This document shows positions 1 to 11,554 of a stretch of DNA of 64,000 bases, in pieces. The notes under the pieces were generated by a model, which worked only from the letters and a program-made list of their open reading frames with translations, was not told the DNA's origin and ran no database searches. The DNA lies in assembly GCA_950097015.1 (NCBI GenBank), contig CATNEN010000005.1:3029501-3093500 (forward strand), given 5' to 3'. Within the stretch, counting starts at the first letter, position 1. Each line of letters opens with the position of its first letter. The translations under genes and the position numbers were made by a program. Origin of the DNA: Macrostomum hystrix (lineage: Eukaryota > Platyhelminthes > Macrostomidae).

Positions 1-2005
1 GACTTCAGCTTCCAGTAGTTTCTCTTCCATAGCGCGCTGCCGCTCGAGACGTTGCCTTTCGCGCCTGTAGAAAATTTGATTTTTCCTATACATATCGGCT
101 AGATGTTACAACCGAAATAACTAACATATAATTTTTACCGACTATAACTGACTCTGGATATTAAAAGTAATCACGTAATCATAAACTAGAACATACTTTT
201 TCGCTACATATCGGAAATGAAGATATGAACATTACTGTTAGTAGAACAGTAGCACGCCAAGTCAAGTCGGCTCTTGCAAAAATCGCATATAGAGACACAA
301 ACTAGTTTCTCACCTTTCATTCTCAATAGCCACTCTTTTCTCTTCCTCCTCCTTCTGTTTAGCCTCGAGAATCTTGCGATCAATCTCTTTTAGTGTCTCT
401 AGATCCGAGTCTGTTGAAGCTGCTCCAGCACTGCTTTTAGACGAGCTGCTTGATGATGAATAGGACCGCTTTCTGTTTTTGCAAAAAAAGAATAACAGGG
501 GAATAATTTTTTTATGTAAAAACTTTTCGACTTGAGAAATATGGTTGATAATATATTTTTTACACTCTAACAAATACTTGAACAGAGCAAATTAAAAAAG
601 GTACATTTTATATACAAAAAACAAGACCTTTTGTTTTGGCTGACATTTTGTCAACTGCCCTTTTATCAACAGGGATTGTAATGATTGATGCCTATAGTTG
701 GTTATTTTATCAACTAGCCTTACTGAGACACCCAAGGAGATGGTCACTTTGTTAATTTTTTAAATAATGTTATGAGTTTATGAACTGCAATATTAGGAGA
801 CCTAACACAATATTATTCATTTTATATCTTTGTTAACAAATGATCTAGGCTAAAAACAGCAAAACCAAAAGCAAAAGGCAACTTGTTGCCTGTGTAACTG
901 TGGTCAATTGAGTTGACAACAGTATGTGCTTAGTCTGCTCTGCTCAGGGGATTTCTTATGAAACATATGAGTCATCAATTTGAGTTATACAAGTCATGTA
1001 ATTTACATGAAAAAGTTAGGCTATGAATTACATGTACTCCTAGAGACACATTGGGTGCACATATTAAGCATATGAAGCACATATTAACAATAATTGTTAA
1101 TATACCTCCATACTAGTTGAGCCCTATACAAATTGTATGAAGTTTAATTTGATTTAATTTTACAAAAATTTCAAAGCAAAATTTTCATTTTGATTAACAC
1201 TCTTTTGCTCTTTGCTGTTGCTAACCAGGGCCATTTTATTAAAATTCTAGGATACCAAGTGACATGTGGATGCGGCAGACATTTTTCATGCACAAAAAGC
1301 CATGCCTTTATCATAAGGGCATAAAAAATTGAACCCTTAATGGCTAAGCAAAAGCAAGAGACTCCCAAACCCAGAGATACATAGGATCAGGGATAAGTAT
1401 GAAATAGAGTTTTTTAAATCAACTTAACTTAAGGGCCACATTTAGATTTAATTTGGCATAGTCCCACATGCCAGAGTTTGCCAATACTTGCCTTATAGAA
1501 ACATATAGCCATAATTTTTAAGTTAGTTTAACTTAAAATATAAATTTTGCCATAGAATATAAATATACATAAAATAGCTAGGCGAGTATATGCCTAAGTA
1601 AGGTAAAATAAAAGCACAAAATCATTACCTATGCGTAACACTACTTAATTAAGCATTTAAAATTTGATGGCACATATGGTATAATGCATTTGGAGGAATA
1701 AAAACATTTAGATAATTTTTAGATACTAAGTTACAAACATATTATTATTATATTATCGAATATCAACTCTACCTGTGCTTGCTGTCACTCTTGGAAGAGT
1801 GATGATCCTTCTTTGATTTATTTTTGTCTGACTTCTTAGATGACTTCTTGTGCTTCCTTTCAGTCCTGTACTCTTTTTCTCTGTGACTATGCTTATCATC
1901 ATAGTATGTATCCCGGCCTTCTCTTTCCTCATGAGCATCATTCTGCTTAACCTTTTTGCTTCTTGAATGACCTGGACTGCGGCTCCTAGACCTCGATTTA
2001 CCCAT
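1..2005 (-). CDS. RS-rich, Glu/Arg coiled-coil protein, 5' part only (three exons, runs off the left edge)
   Basis: Exons on the minus strand are 2005-1773, 472-314 and 64-1 (continuing outside). The ATG at 2005 opens a 78-residue exon that begins MGKSRSRSRSPGHSRSKK and is rich in Arg, Ser, Lys and His, like the RS segment of splicing-associated proteins. Exon 2 encodes a run of serines and then a Glu/Lys/Arg-rich helix (KEIDRKILEAKQKEEEEKR). Exon 3 continues it (RERQRLERQRAMEEKLLEA). Donor and acceptor phases agree (phase 2 at both junctions). The arrangement, short RS head followed by a long charged coiled coil, resembles ARGLU1 or RSRC1 (nuclear pre-mRNA splicing modulators). Low-complexity composition makes the exact family uncertain, so no symbol is given. 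Unlike most introns in the window, its two introns (473-1772 and 65-313) hold no tandem array, only AT-rich sequence. Confidence 0.7.
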
Positions 2006-3077
2006 GCGACTAGAGGATTAAAAAGCAGGATCACTAATTTGACTGTCTAGAAGTTGAATCAGCCCTAGCGTTTTTTCCTAGAGTATAATAATCAAAGTCT
2101 AGTGTAATTAACGGTAATTAAAAAATCCAAGTTAAAAATATATAAAAAGCTGGCAAAAGTATTTCAATTACACTCTGACTTATATAAACGATATATTGAA
2201 GGAGACAAAATTTCCTTAACGTATAACTGAATTGTGATGGTTTTACATTTTATATACTCTTCTTTTGTTATATTCTTATTTTCGTCGAAACAAAAGTTTT
2301 ATTAGGCCTAATGTAGATTTACAATTTGTATTTGTAAAGAATCTCGCTCGAGGACCACGCCGAGATCGCGGTACACCCCTTTCGTCGTATTTCTTTCCAT
2401 TTCAAACAAATTCCTCATTTATCGGTTTCAATAACTAAAAACCGTTACACCAATATAGTATCGTTTCTATTTCGTCACAATATTATTGAAACATACACTC
2501 TAATTAAATATTTTAAAAAATCCAAGAAAACGACTCAAAAAAACTTAAAGCTAGGGTTCTGAAGAAATACTTAGTAACATATTAAAGTATTTTTTGCAAT
2601 TCCAGGCCTAGAAGGAAACAATCTTTAAGTTTTTATACACTTTTTTCTGAAAATAACTAATGCTTTTAAAATCATGTTTCTAAAAAAGTCATTAGTATTG
2701 GCAGTGTACACTCCCGTATGCCGTATGCTGTATCCTGTAGTCTAATATTACCCATGTTGTAACTGTCCCCTAATTTTTGCGACGTATCTAACTTGCACAT
2801 TCTTTTCTGTAGACTGACAAAAATATTTAGGCAATTCAATCTCTACACCAATACATTAAATATCTTTTAAATACACAAATCGAACTATATTCTCCTCAGT
2901 TAAATTCAAGGCCTAACTCATTATTTTATTTATTCACAGTCATATTGCAGTATTGTAATTATTATTATTATTATTTATAAGCTAGGCCTACTTGAACTAC
3001 ACACCTTTCACTATTAGAATTAAATTAATTTGCTGAATTGACCTAGAATTTAACCTATTGGTTATACTTATTATTAG
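2006..3077. other. AT-rich intergenic DNA upstream of the RS-rich gene
   Basis: No coding exon, RNA gene or tandem array seen. It probably contains the promoter of the minus-strand RS-rich gene, but I could not point to a specific element. Confidence 0.5.
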
Positions 3078-3708
3078 TTTAGGCCCGGCAGAGCTTATTT
3101 CCCCAGTCCCGTGCCAATAATTTCAATTTTATCCACACAGATCTGTGCCGATAATTTTCTGCTTATCCACATGGCCAGCTTGTATTAATAGGTCTACAAC
3201 TCTTTATATAAATATGCCGTGCCGTTAATTTCAATTTTATCTACATGGAGCCGTGCCAATAATTTTCTGCTTATCCACATGGCAGCTTGTATGAATAGGT
3301 CTAAAACTCTTTATATATGCCATACGGTTAATTTCAATTTAATCCACGCAGTTCTGTTCTCTGAAACGAGGCCCTTTTGGGTTTGAACATTTTGTTGAAC
3401 CCTTGAGCCAATAAATCAACAAAGTTGCCAGTGTGTTACGACAGTGTTCTATATTTTGACCTACACATTCATTATTATTATACATCATTGTTATTCTTTT
3501 ACACTATACATTGATTGTGTACACTAACACTATACACTATACTCTGAAGCAAAAGCCTTATGCTCAGAGAAGAATAGGTTGGGACTTGAAAGTAGACCTA
3601 TTCATACAAGCTGCTGTGTGGATAAGCAGAAAATTATCGGCATGGATCCGTGTGGATAAAATTGAGATTATTGGCACTGGACTGTGGGAATAAGCACTTC
3701 CTTTAGGC
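3078..3708. mobile_element. Foldback/MITE-like element with ~105-bp inverted arms
   Basis: The arm at 3093-3197 (starting GCTTATT, ending GGTCTAC) recurs as its reverse complement at 3592-3695, at roughly 90% identity by eye. A further direct copy of the left arm lies inside at about 3222-3315, and a partial one at 3318-3356. The heptamer TTTAGGC occurs just outside both ends (3078-3084 and 3702-3708) and may be a target-site duplication, although 6-8 bases separate it from the arms. No transposase is encoded, so this would be a non-autonomous element. The 60-codon frame at 3511 is inside it and is not a gene. Confidence 0.7.
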
Positions 3709-4994
3709 TCTACTATATATTACATTTTCTTCATTGAGATGATTGAGATATTTGAGATATTGAGATATTGAGATATGATTGAGATATTTTTCTAACTTAA
3801 ATTTGACCTTAACAAGCATTTTGCCTGCTCCATATCCAACTATAGATCTATCTGTCTATTTGTTTTTTTCTATCAACTTCTTTCAACATGGGCCTATAGT
3901 GTATGTACTTTTTGTATGACACTTTCTGCCCCATATTTGTCTGCTATTAAGATTAGGTACATGTTTTAATAATACTGAAGTCATAGATTATGGACACTTG
4001 GTTGGATTACGAAAACTAGTTAGAATCATACATGTGCAACCTACAGAATCTCAGCTGGCCATGTGACTTAGTTTTGAACCCAAATACATACAATATCCAT
4101 TGCGACAGATTAGTTTGATAAGATTATATACACTTTTCATTGCAAACATAATGATTAGGATTTTTGGTGAGTGGGTTTTCGTAGGAAGTAGAAATGTGAA
4201 ACATTAAAAGAAGTCACAATAACAAATCACAATTATGACCCAATTGTCACTGGTTTACTTGCAACTTGAACTGATACAATTCAGGAGCAGATTATGATGC
4301 ATCAATTGATTATGGGAAGAATTCATATTGTAAAAAGGCAAGGGTCTTCCTGCTGCAAGATTATCCCAAAGCCAATTTAAGGTTTAGGAAAGGTGTAATT
4401 ATATTATTGAAATAATATAACTGTAAAGTTACATGTAGTTTGTACATCACAGCTGCAGACTCTGCATTGATTTGAGATCTCATTTCAATTGAACATTGAG
4501 ATGAGATCATACTGGCAAAATATTCCAGTTTTATGGAAACTGATGCCTTAGTGGGAAGTCTGCTATAAGGGACTTTTTTTCTGCTATGTTTCTTTCTCTC
4601 ATTCATGACTCATTTTTCTTTGTCTATGACATTGTTTTGCCTTACAAGAGAAAAATAACAGAGAGAATAAGAAAAAATAATAATCAAATCAAATAGTAAA
4701 TGAGTTCAAGAAGAAAGCAGAAAGAAGATGGGAAGACAAGTACAGAGAGAGGGTAAAAGAGAAGAAAAACTGAGAGTAGAATAGAAAAAAGCAGAGAAAG
4801 TAAAAGTAAAAATGGAAATGTGAAAATAAAACTGAGGAAATTTGTTCAAATTGAGTTGTTATTAAACCTATAAAAACTAACTAAGTTTCTAAAAAATAAA
4901 ACTAAACTAACCCTACTGTACTTTAAATTAATATATTTACTAATCGACCTCATTTTACCACTTTCAGATGCTTAAAAACTGAAGCAATCCCAAA
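3709..4994. other. AT-rich intergenic DNA, cryptochrome upstream region
   Basis: Contains a short GAGATATT-type repeat (3735-3790) and a purine-rich stretch at 4660-4820. No gene seen. The cryptochrome ATG follows at 4995. Confidence 0.5.
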
Positions 4995-7900
4995 ATGAAT
5001 AGCATAGCTGAAGGCGGTAGTCCAGTAGATAATTGGGCCATGATGGATGACAATGCTGGCCTAGTTACAGTTGCTAAGCACTCTGTGCACTGGTTTAGAA
5101 AAGATCTACGCCTACACGATAATGCCTCACTGTTAGCTGGGGCCAGGCAGGCCAGTAGTGTGCGCTGTGTTTTCATTTTAGATTATTGCATCGAACGGCA
5201 ATCTAAATATTCTACCAGCGTTAGCAACAACAAATGGCGCTTCCTATTAGATAGTTTGCGCGATCTTGATGAATCACTGCGACGCCTCGGCTCCAGACTG
5301 TTGGTGGCGAGAGGCCAACCATTAGAAGTGTTTAGAAGGCTATTACCTCAGTGGGGTTGCACGCATTTGAGCTTCGAAGAGGACTGCACACCATTGGGAA
5401 GAGAGCGAGATGCTTCTGTAACAAGGCTGGCACACGAACTGGGCATCACTGTCCTACGGGGCTACACTCAGACACTGTACAGCCAGGAGGCCCTCATGCA
5501 GGCATGTTGCTTTGCTTTGAATCAATTTATCTTATCTACCTCTCTCCTTATTTGTACTGTCACCTTCTCTCCTTATCTGTCCTGTCACCTTCTCTCCTAA
5601 TCTGTCCTGTCACCTTCTCTCCTTATCTGTCCTGTCACCTTCTCTCCTTATCTGTCCTGTCACCTTCTCTCCTAATCTGTCCTGTCACCTTCTCTCCTTA
5701 TCTGTCCTGTCACCTTCTCTCCTAATCTGTCCTGTCACCTTCTCTCCTTATCTGTCCTGTCACCTTCTCTCCTTATCTGTCCTGTCACCTCTCCTTATCT
5801 GTCCTGTCACCTTCTCTCCCCATCAGTCCTGTCACCTCTCTCCATCAGTCCTGTCACCTTCTCTCTCCATCAGTCCTGTCACATTCTCTCGTGTCTTGTC
5901 ATTTATCCTCTTATTTATCGTTGATATATATTTGCACTGTGAATTCTAAGTGCTAACAATCATCCTAACCCAATGAATCCATCAATGCCCACCTTGGCAG
6001 TCAGCTGGCGGCAGCCTGCCATTGACATTCGCCAAATTTCATCAGCTTCTTGCTGCTGTCGGCCCTCCGTCTCTGCCCTGTCCCAGCCTGCAGGACGAAA
6101 TGGCCTCTCTGCCGCCGCCGCAGCTATTTCAGCCAAATCAGCAGCAGCAGTCGCCAATGCCATTTAATAGTCAACATTTTGGTAGTCGCAGAAAGCCAAG
6201 TTATCGAACTTATTCTGCCCAAAAAAGTCGCACCGATTACTATAGTAATTTAATAGACGAAGATTCGTTTAATGTGCCAACACTGACCGAATTAGGCATT
6301 GAAACTCAGCAGCAGCAGCAGCAACCCAAGCCTGTACTAATCCGAGGCGGTGAAACTGAGGCTCTAGCCCGCCTGTCACGTCACATTGAGCGAAGATCCT
6401 GGGTGGCAACTTACGGTGAACGGCCGCGTTACCAGACTCAGCTATTAATGCCGTCTGGCACCTGCCTATCAGCTCACCTGGCTTTCGGTTGCCTATCGCC
6501 TAAGTTAGTCTACGCCCAACTAACCGATTTATATCGCAAACTCAAAGGCCCCGGTATTGTCTCGCCTCCGTTGCATATCTATGGCGAGTTATTATGGCGC
6601 GAGTATCTGTACTTGACAGCCTACGATAATCCGAATTTCGATCGAATAGCTAGCAATCCGATGTGTCTGCCGATTCCTTGGCGGAGAGATCAGCCATTGC
6701 TTGATGCTTGGTCCAACGGCCAAACTGGGGTGCCTTGGATCGATGCGATCATGGCGCAGATTCGTCTGGAAGGTTGGACGCACACATATTGTCGGTATTC
6801 TGCTGTGGCCTTCTTAACTAGAGGCCACCTGTTTCAGGTTAGCAAGAGTGGCTATACTTATTTAAAAAATTCAAAATTTCTTCAGATTTTAAACAAAAAA
6901 TCATTATATATCACTCTATTTTCCGATAATTTTAATATATCACATATTTATACCGATAATCCTAAAATATCCCACTTTTATTTCGATAATTCGCGCGTGT
7001 CCAATATTGTTGCCTTAGATATCACATATTTTTTCCGATAACCCTGAGGTATCCCATTTCAATCCGATAATCCTGAGGTATTCCATTTTTTATATCGATA
7101 ACCCTGAGGTATCCCATTTCAATCCGATAATCCTGAGGTATTCCGTTTTTTATATCGATAACCCTGAGGTATCCCATTTCAATCCGATAATCCTGAGGTA
7201 TTCCGTTTTTTATTCCGATAATCCTGAGGTATCCCATATTTATACCGATAATTCTGAGATATCCCATATTTATTCCGATAATCCTGAGCTATCCCATATT
7301 TATTCCGATAATCCTGAGCTATCCCAGATTTATTCCGATAATCCTGAGCTATCCCATATTTATTCCGATAATCCTGAGGTATCCTGTATTTATATCGATA
7401 ATCGCAACATATCCTAATTTAATCCTGATTATATTTGACAATTATACTCCATTTTGTTGCTGATAATCCCATTAATTCCTTCTCGATAATCCTTAAAAAC
7501 CCTGTTTCGATTATGTTTGTCCTAGATATATCTTAATTTTATTGAAAATACTTCTAAAAACGTTAAAAACCCTTGTCACACCGAAAGACTTGGGAAGATG
7601 GCGCCAAACTATTCGACCAGCTGCTTATCGACTCAGAATGGCCAACCAACAACGGGCTCTGGCTGTGGATGTCTGGCAGTGCTTTCTTCCAACAGTTCAG
7701 CTGCACCTATTCGCCTGTGGCTGCGGGTAAAAAATTGGACCCTCAGGTGAGTTTTTAGATGTCAGAATTTTATTATCAGCTCGAATTCACCTAATCCTCT
7801 ACTCAAAATCCTAGTGATCCTCAAGTAACAGTTCTGATCCTTTAAATCCGCAAATTCTAATTGAGATCATCCTAATCCCTCAAATCCCAATCGAGATTAT

Positions 7901-9876
7901 CCTAATCCCTCAAGTTCCCAATCGAGATCATCCTAATCCCTCAAGTTACCAATCGAGATCATCCTAATCCCTCAAATCCCAATCGAGATCATCCTAATCC
8001 CTCAAATCCCAATCGAGATCATCCTAATCCCTCAAATCCCAATCGAGATTATCCTAATCCCTCAAGTTCCCAATCGAGATTATCCTAATCCCTTAAGTTC
8101 CCAATTGAGATCATCCTAATCCCTCAAGTTCCCAATCGAGATCATCCTAATCCCTCAAGTTACCAATCGAGATCATCCTATTCCCTCAAGTTCCCAATCG
8201 AGATCATCCTATTCCCTCAAGTTCCCAATCGAGATCATCCTAATCCCTCAAGTTACCAATCGAGATCATCCTATTCCCTCAAGTTAACAATCGAGATCAT
8301 CCTATTCCCTCAAGTTACCAATCGAGATCATCCTATTCCCTCAAGTTACCAATCGAGATCATCCTAATCCCTCAAGTTCCCAATCGAGATCATCCTATTC
8401 CCTCAAGTTCCCAATCGAGATCATCCTAATCCCTCAAGTTACCAATCGAGATCATCCTATTCCCTCAAGTTAACAATCGAGATCATCCTATTCCCTCAAG
8501 TTCCCAATCGAGATCATCCTATTCCCTCAAGTTACCAATCGAGATCATCCTATTCCCTCAAGTTCCCAATCGAGATCATCCTATTCCCTCAAGTTCCCAA
8601 TCGAGATCATCCTAATCCCTCAAGTTACCAATCGAGATCATCCTATTCCCTCAAGTTAACAATCGAGATCATCCTATTCCCTCAAGTTCCCAATCGAGAT
8701 CATCCTATTCCCTCAAGTTCCCAATCGAGATCATCCTATTCCCTCAAGTTCCCAATCGAGATCATCCTAATCCCTCAAGTTCCCAATCGAGATCATCCTA
8801 TTCCCTCAAGTTCCCAATCGAGATCATCCTAATCCCTCAAGTTACCAATCGAGATCATCCTATTCCCTCAAGTTAACAATCGAGATCATCCTATTCCCTC
8901 AAGTTCCCAATCGAGATCATCCTATTCCCTCAAGTTCCCAATCGAGATCATCCTATTCCCTCAAGTTCCCAATCGAGATCATCCTAATCCCTCAAGTTAC
9001 CAATCGAGATCATCCTATTCCCTCAAGTTAACAATCGAGATCATCCTATTCCCTCAAGTTCCCAATCGAGATCATCCTATTCCCTCAAGTTCCCAATCGA
9101 GATCATCCTATTCCCTCAAGTTCCCAATCGAGATCATCCTATTCCCTCAAGTTCCCAATCGAGATCATCCTATTCCCTCAAGTTCCCAATCGAGATCATC
9201 CTATTCCCTCAAGTTTCCAATCGAGATTATCCTAAATCGCTCAAATCCCAATCGAGATCATCCTAATCCCTCAAATCCCAATCGAGATCATCCTAATCCC
9301 TCAAATCCCAATTGCGATCATCCTAAGCCCTTAAATCCCAATGATCTTTTGATTCTCAAATCCCAATTGATGTTACCTATTTTCCCAACCACAAAATCAA
9401 GCCACTATTCTCTAAACACTGATGAGATCCTCAAAGTTCGCACCTAATAGGGCGACTTCATTCGTCATTACCTGCCGCGATTGTCTCGCCTGCCTATTCG
9501 CTACCTGCACGAGCCCTGGCTAGCTCCCCTGGCTGTACAGGAGGCTGCCTGTTGCTTATTGGGACGCGATTATCCCAATCCGCTGATCCCTGATCTGGAC
9601 GCGGCTGCGCGAGATTGCGCCACTCGCCTGCGAGCTACTTACGCTGCCCTCCTAGCTCAAGCTGCTCAGCCTGCGTCCGTTGCCGCCTCCGCCGCTGCCG
9701 CCGCTTCTGCCAGAGCCATCCCGCCATCGTTAACTCCGAGACCACAGTCACAGCAGCAGCAGCAGCAGCAATTTTCATTTTTAGACCGGCCGAATCTTCT
9801 TGATGACGATCATTTCGTATTGGACATGCTGGCCTCGCCAAGTAATGACGAAGACGATGTTTCACTAGTTGGCTAA
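4995..9876 (+). CDS. Cryptochrome / (6-4)-photolyase family protein, divergent
   Basis: Exons 4995-5501, 6001-6837, 7588-7746 and 9451-9876 give 642 residues. The N-terminal photolyase domain begins VHWFRKDLRLHDNASLL. The FAD-binding domain includes LLWREYLYLTAYDNPNFD, IPWRRDQPLLDAW, GVPWIDAIMAQIRLEGW, LWLWMSGSAFFQQF and GDFIRHYLP, all family hallmarks in order. The His pair that (6-4) photolyases need (the HHLARHA segment) reads HTYCRYS here: Thr at about 431 and Tyr at about 435. DNA repair of (6-4) products is therefore unlikely and a cryptochrome-like role (light sensing or clock) is an inference. The Asn next to the flavin (TNNGLW) is kept. The C-terminal tail is Ala- and Gln-rich. Intron 1 best fits a GC-AG intron (CAG|GCATGT); a weak GT donor four bases on is an alternative. 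Introns 2 and 3 are GT-AG, phase 0. Each intron holds its own tandem array. Confidence 0.92.
5541..5890. repeat. 25-bp tandem array, cryptochrome intron 1
   Basis: Pyrimidine-rich unit built on CTGTCCTGTCACC plus TTCTCTCCTTAT, about 13 copies, degenerating toward 5890. It fills most of the intron. Confidence 0.9.
6915..7410. repeat. 30-bp tandem array, cryptochrome intron 2
   Basis: Unit includes CCGATAATCCTGAGGTATCC and then an AT-rich spacer. About 16 copies, the first ones degenerate. Confidence 0.9.
7815..9365. repeat. 30/31-bp tandem array, cryptochrome intron 3
   Basis: About 50 copies of a unit with TCCCTCAAGTTCCCAATCG followed by AGATCATCCTA. Variants TCCCAA, TACCAA and TAACAA recur in ordered blocks, so higher-order duplication is visible. 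Confidence 0.95.
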
Positions 9877-9934
9877 TCATTTTTAGTTTGATTGTACACG
9901 CACAATTAGTTACAAGTAGAACAATAGTGAATTG

Positions 9935-10435
9935 TCACCTGTAGGTTCTGAGATTTTTTAAGAATAAAGACCTGCAGTTCTGTAGGTTTTTTTTAAATAA
10001 AGAACTTCACTTTTGTAGGTTTTTTGACGAATGAAGACCTTTAGTTTGGCAGTTTGGTAGGTTTGTCGGGGAATAAAGACTTGCAGTTTTGTAGGTTTAT
10101 TGACGAATAAAGACCTGTAGTTTGTAAGTTTAATGGTGTATAAAGACCTGTAGTTTTGTAAGTTTATTGATGAATAAAGACCTGTAGTTTTGTAAGTTTA
10201 TTGATGATTAAAGACCTGCAGTTTTGTAAGTTTAATGTTGTATAAAGACCTGTAGTTTTATAAGTTTATTGACGAATAAAGACCTGTAGTTTGTAAGTTT
10301 AATGGTGTATAAAGACCTGTAGTTTTGTAAGTTTATTGATGAATAAAGACCTGCAGTTTGTAAGTTTATTGATGAATAAAGACCTGCAGTTTGTAAGTTT
10401 ATTGATGAATAAAGACCTGCAGTTTTGGATGTTTT
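9935..10435. repeat. ~34-bp tandem array with a polyadenylation-like hexamer, cryptochrome 3' end
   Basis: About 14 copies of GAATAAAGACCTGTAG plus TTTTGTAAGTTTATTGAT. Many copies contain AATAAA; others read TATAAA or ATTAAA. The array starts about 60 bases after the stop codon at 9876, so it should lie in or right at the end of the 3' UTR. Confidence 0.9.
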
Positions 10436-11554
10436 TTGTATTGATGGACACTCGAAACTTTTGCAGTTTTTTATGGTTCTTGTGTTTAGTTGTTGACTGA
10501 AGATTAACAGTTTTCAGTTTTTTTCTTTCGATGAAAAAAGAAAGTGCATTGAAAAACTTTACAGTTTGAATCAATATTATGACAATTTATTTACTTACAA
10601 TAAATATGTACATTTTTGTGTGCTAATAAAATATAATATATAAAGCTTTATCCGTCCTTGTGTTTACTTTAACATTCAACATTCCTACAGTGTTGCTTCT
10701 ATTAACTTATTTTTTTCTTATCATCTACAATTGATATTCTATTTTTATCCTATTTTTATCTCGCTAAAACAATAATCATTGTGCTCAGAATTTCGCTTTG
10801 TTGGCGCGTGTTTTTTTACACAATAGCAAATTATTTATAAATATACTCTCTTTTGACTAAAGCGTTGAGTTGAGTAGTTCAGTGGCTACTGTGTTGCATT
10901 TATTATTGCGGGTCTAGTTTTAAGCAGGTAATAACATAGTTACAAGACCCTTATATTTCACCCCCTTTACGATATTTAGGATTCGTTTATTTCCGATTTT
11001 TCATCACCTACTCGTTGATTATAAAGAAATCGTTAGTTTTTGTTTATTAATCGTTACTTATTTTTTAATCTGGATTTGTGTTAAAAATGTATATTTTGTT
11101 AACTCGTTAGTTTTTGTTTACAATCGTTACTTATTTTGTATATTTTGTTTGTATATTTTGTTTACTCGTTAGTTTTTGTTTATTAATCGTTACTTATTTT
11201 TTAATCTGGATTTCTGTTAAAAATGTATATTTTGTTAACTCGTTAGTTTTTGTTTATAATCGTTACTTATTTTTAAATCTGGTTTTGTGTTAAAAAATGT
11301 ATATTTTGTTTACTCGTTAGTTTTTGTTTATTAATCGTTACTTATTTTTAAATCTGGTTTTATGTTGACAATATGTTTTGTTTTTAAATCGTTACTCAAC
11401 GTTACTTATTGTCTCAGCTTCGTTAGTCTTTTTTCGTTTGTTTTTTTGTCGAACGGCTTATGAGTAGTTAGGATTTAGTTCATTTGTAAATTATGTTTAT
11501 CCAATATATATGCATGAAACCTTTCAGCCAAAACTCAGTCAGTTCCAAGTCGCA
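10436..11554. other. AT-rich intergenic DNA with ~74-bp repeats before the NKRF-like gene
   Basis: Between 11030 and 11385 an AT-rich unit (CTCGTTAGTTTTTGTTTA, CGTTACTTATTTTT, TGTATATTTTGTT) is repeated about five times with slippage. No gene seen elsewhere in the segment. Confidence 0.6.

Noticed and set aside
7815-9365. Possible CRISPR array, because of regular repeats
   Set aside because: Units are contiguous without unique spacers, and the setting is a eukaryotic intron. The same applies to all other arrays.
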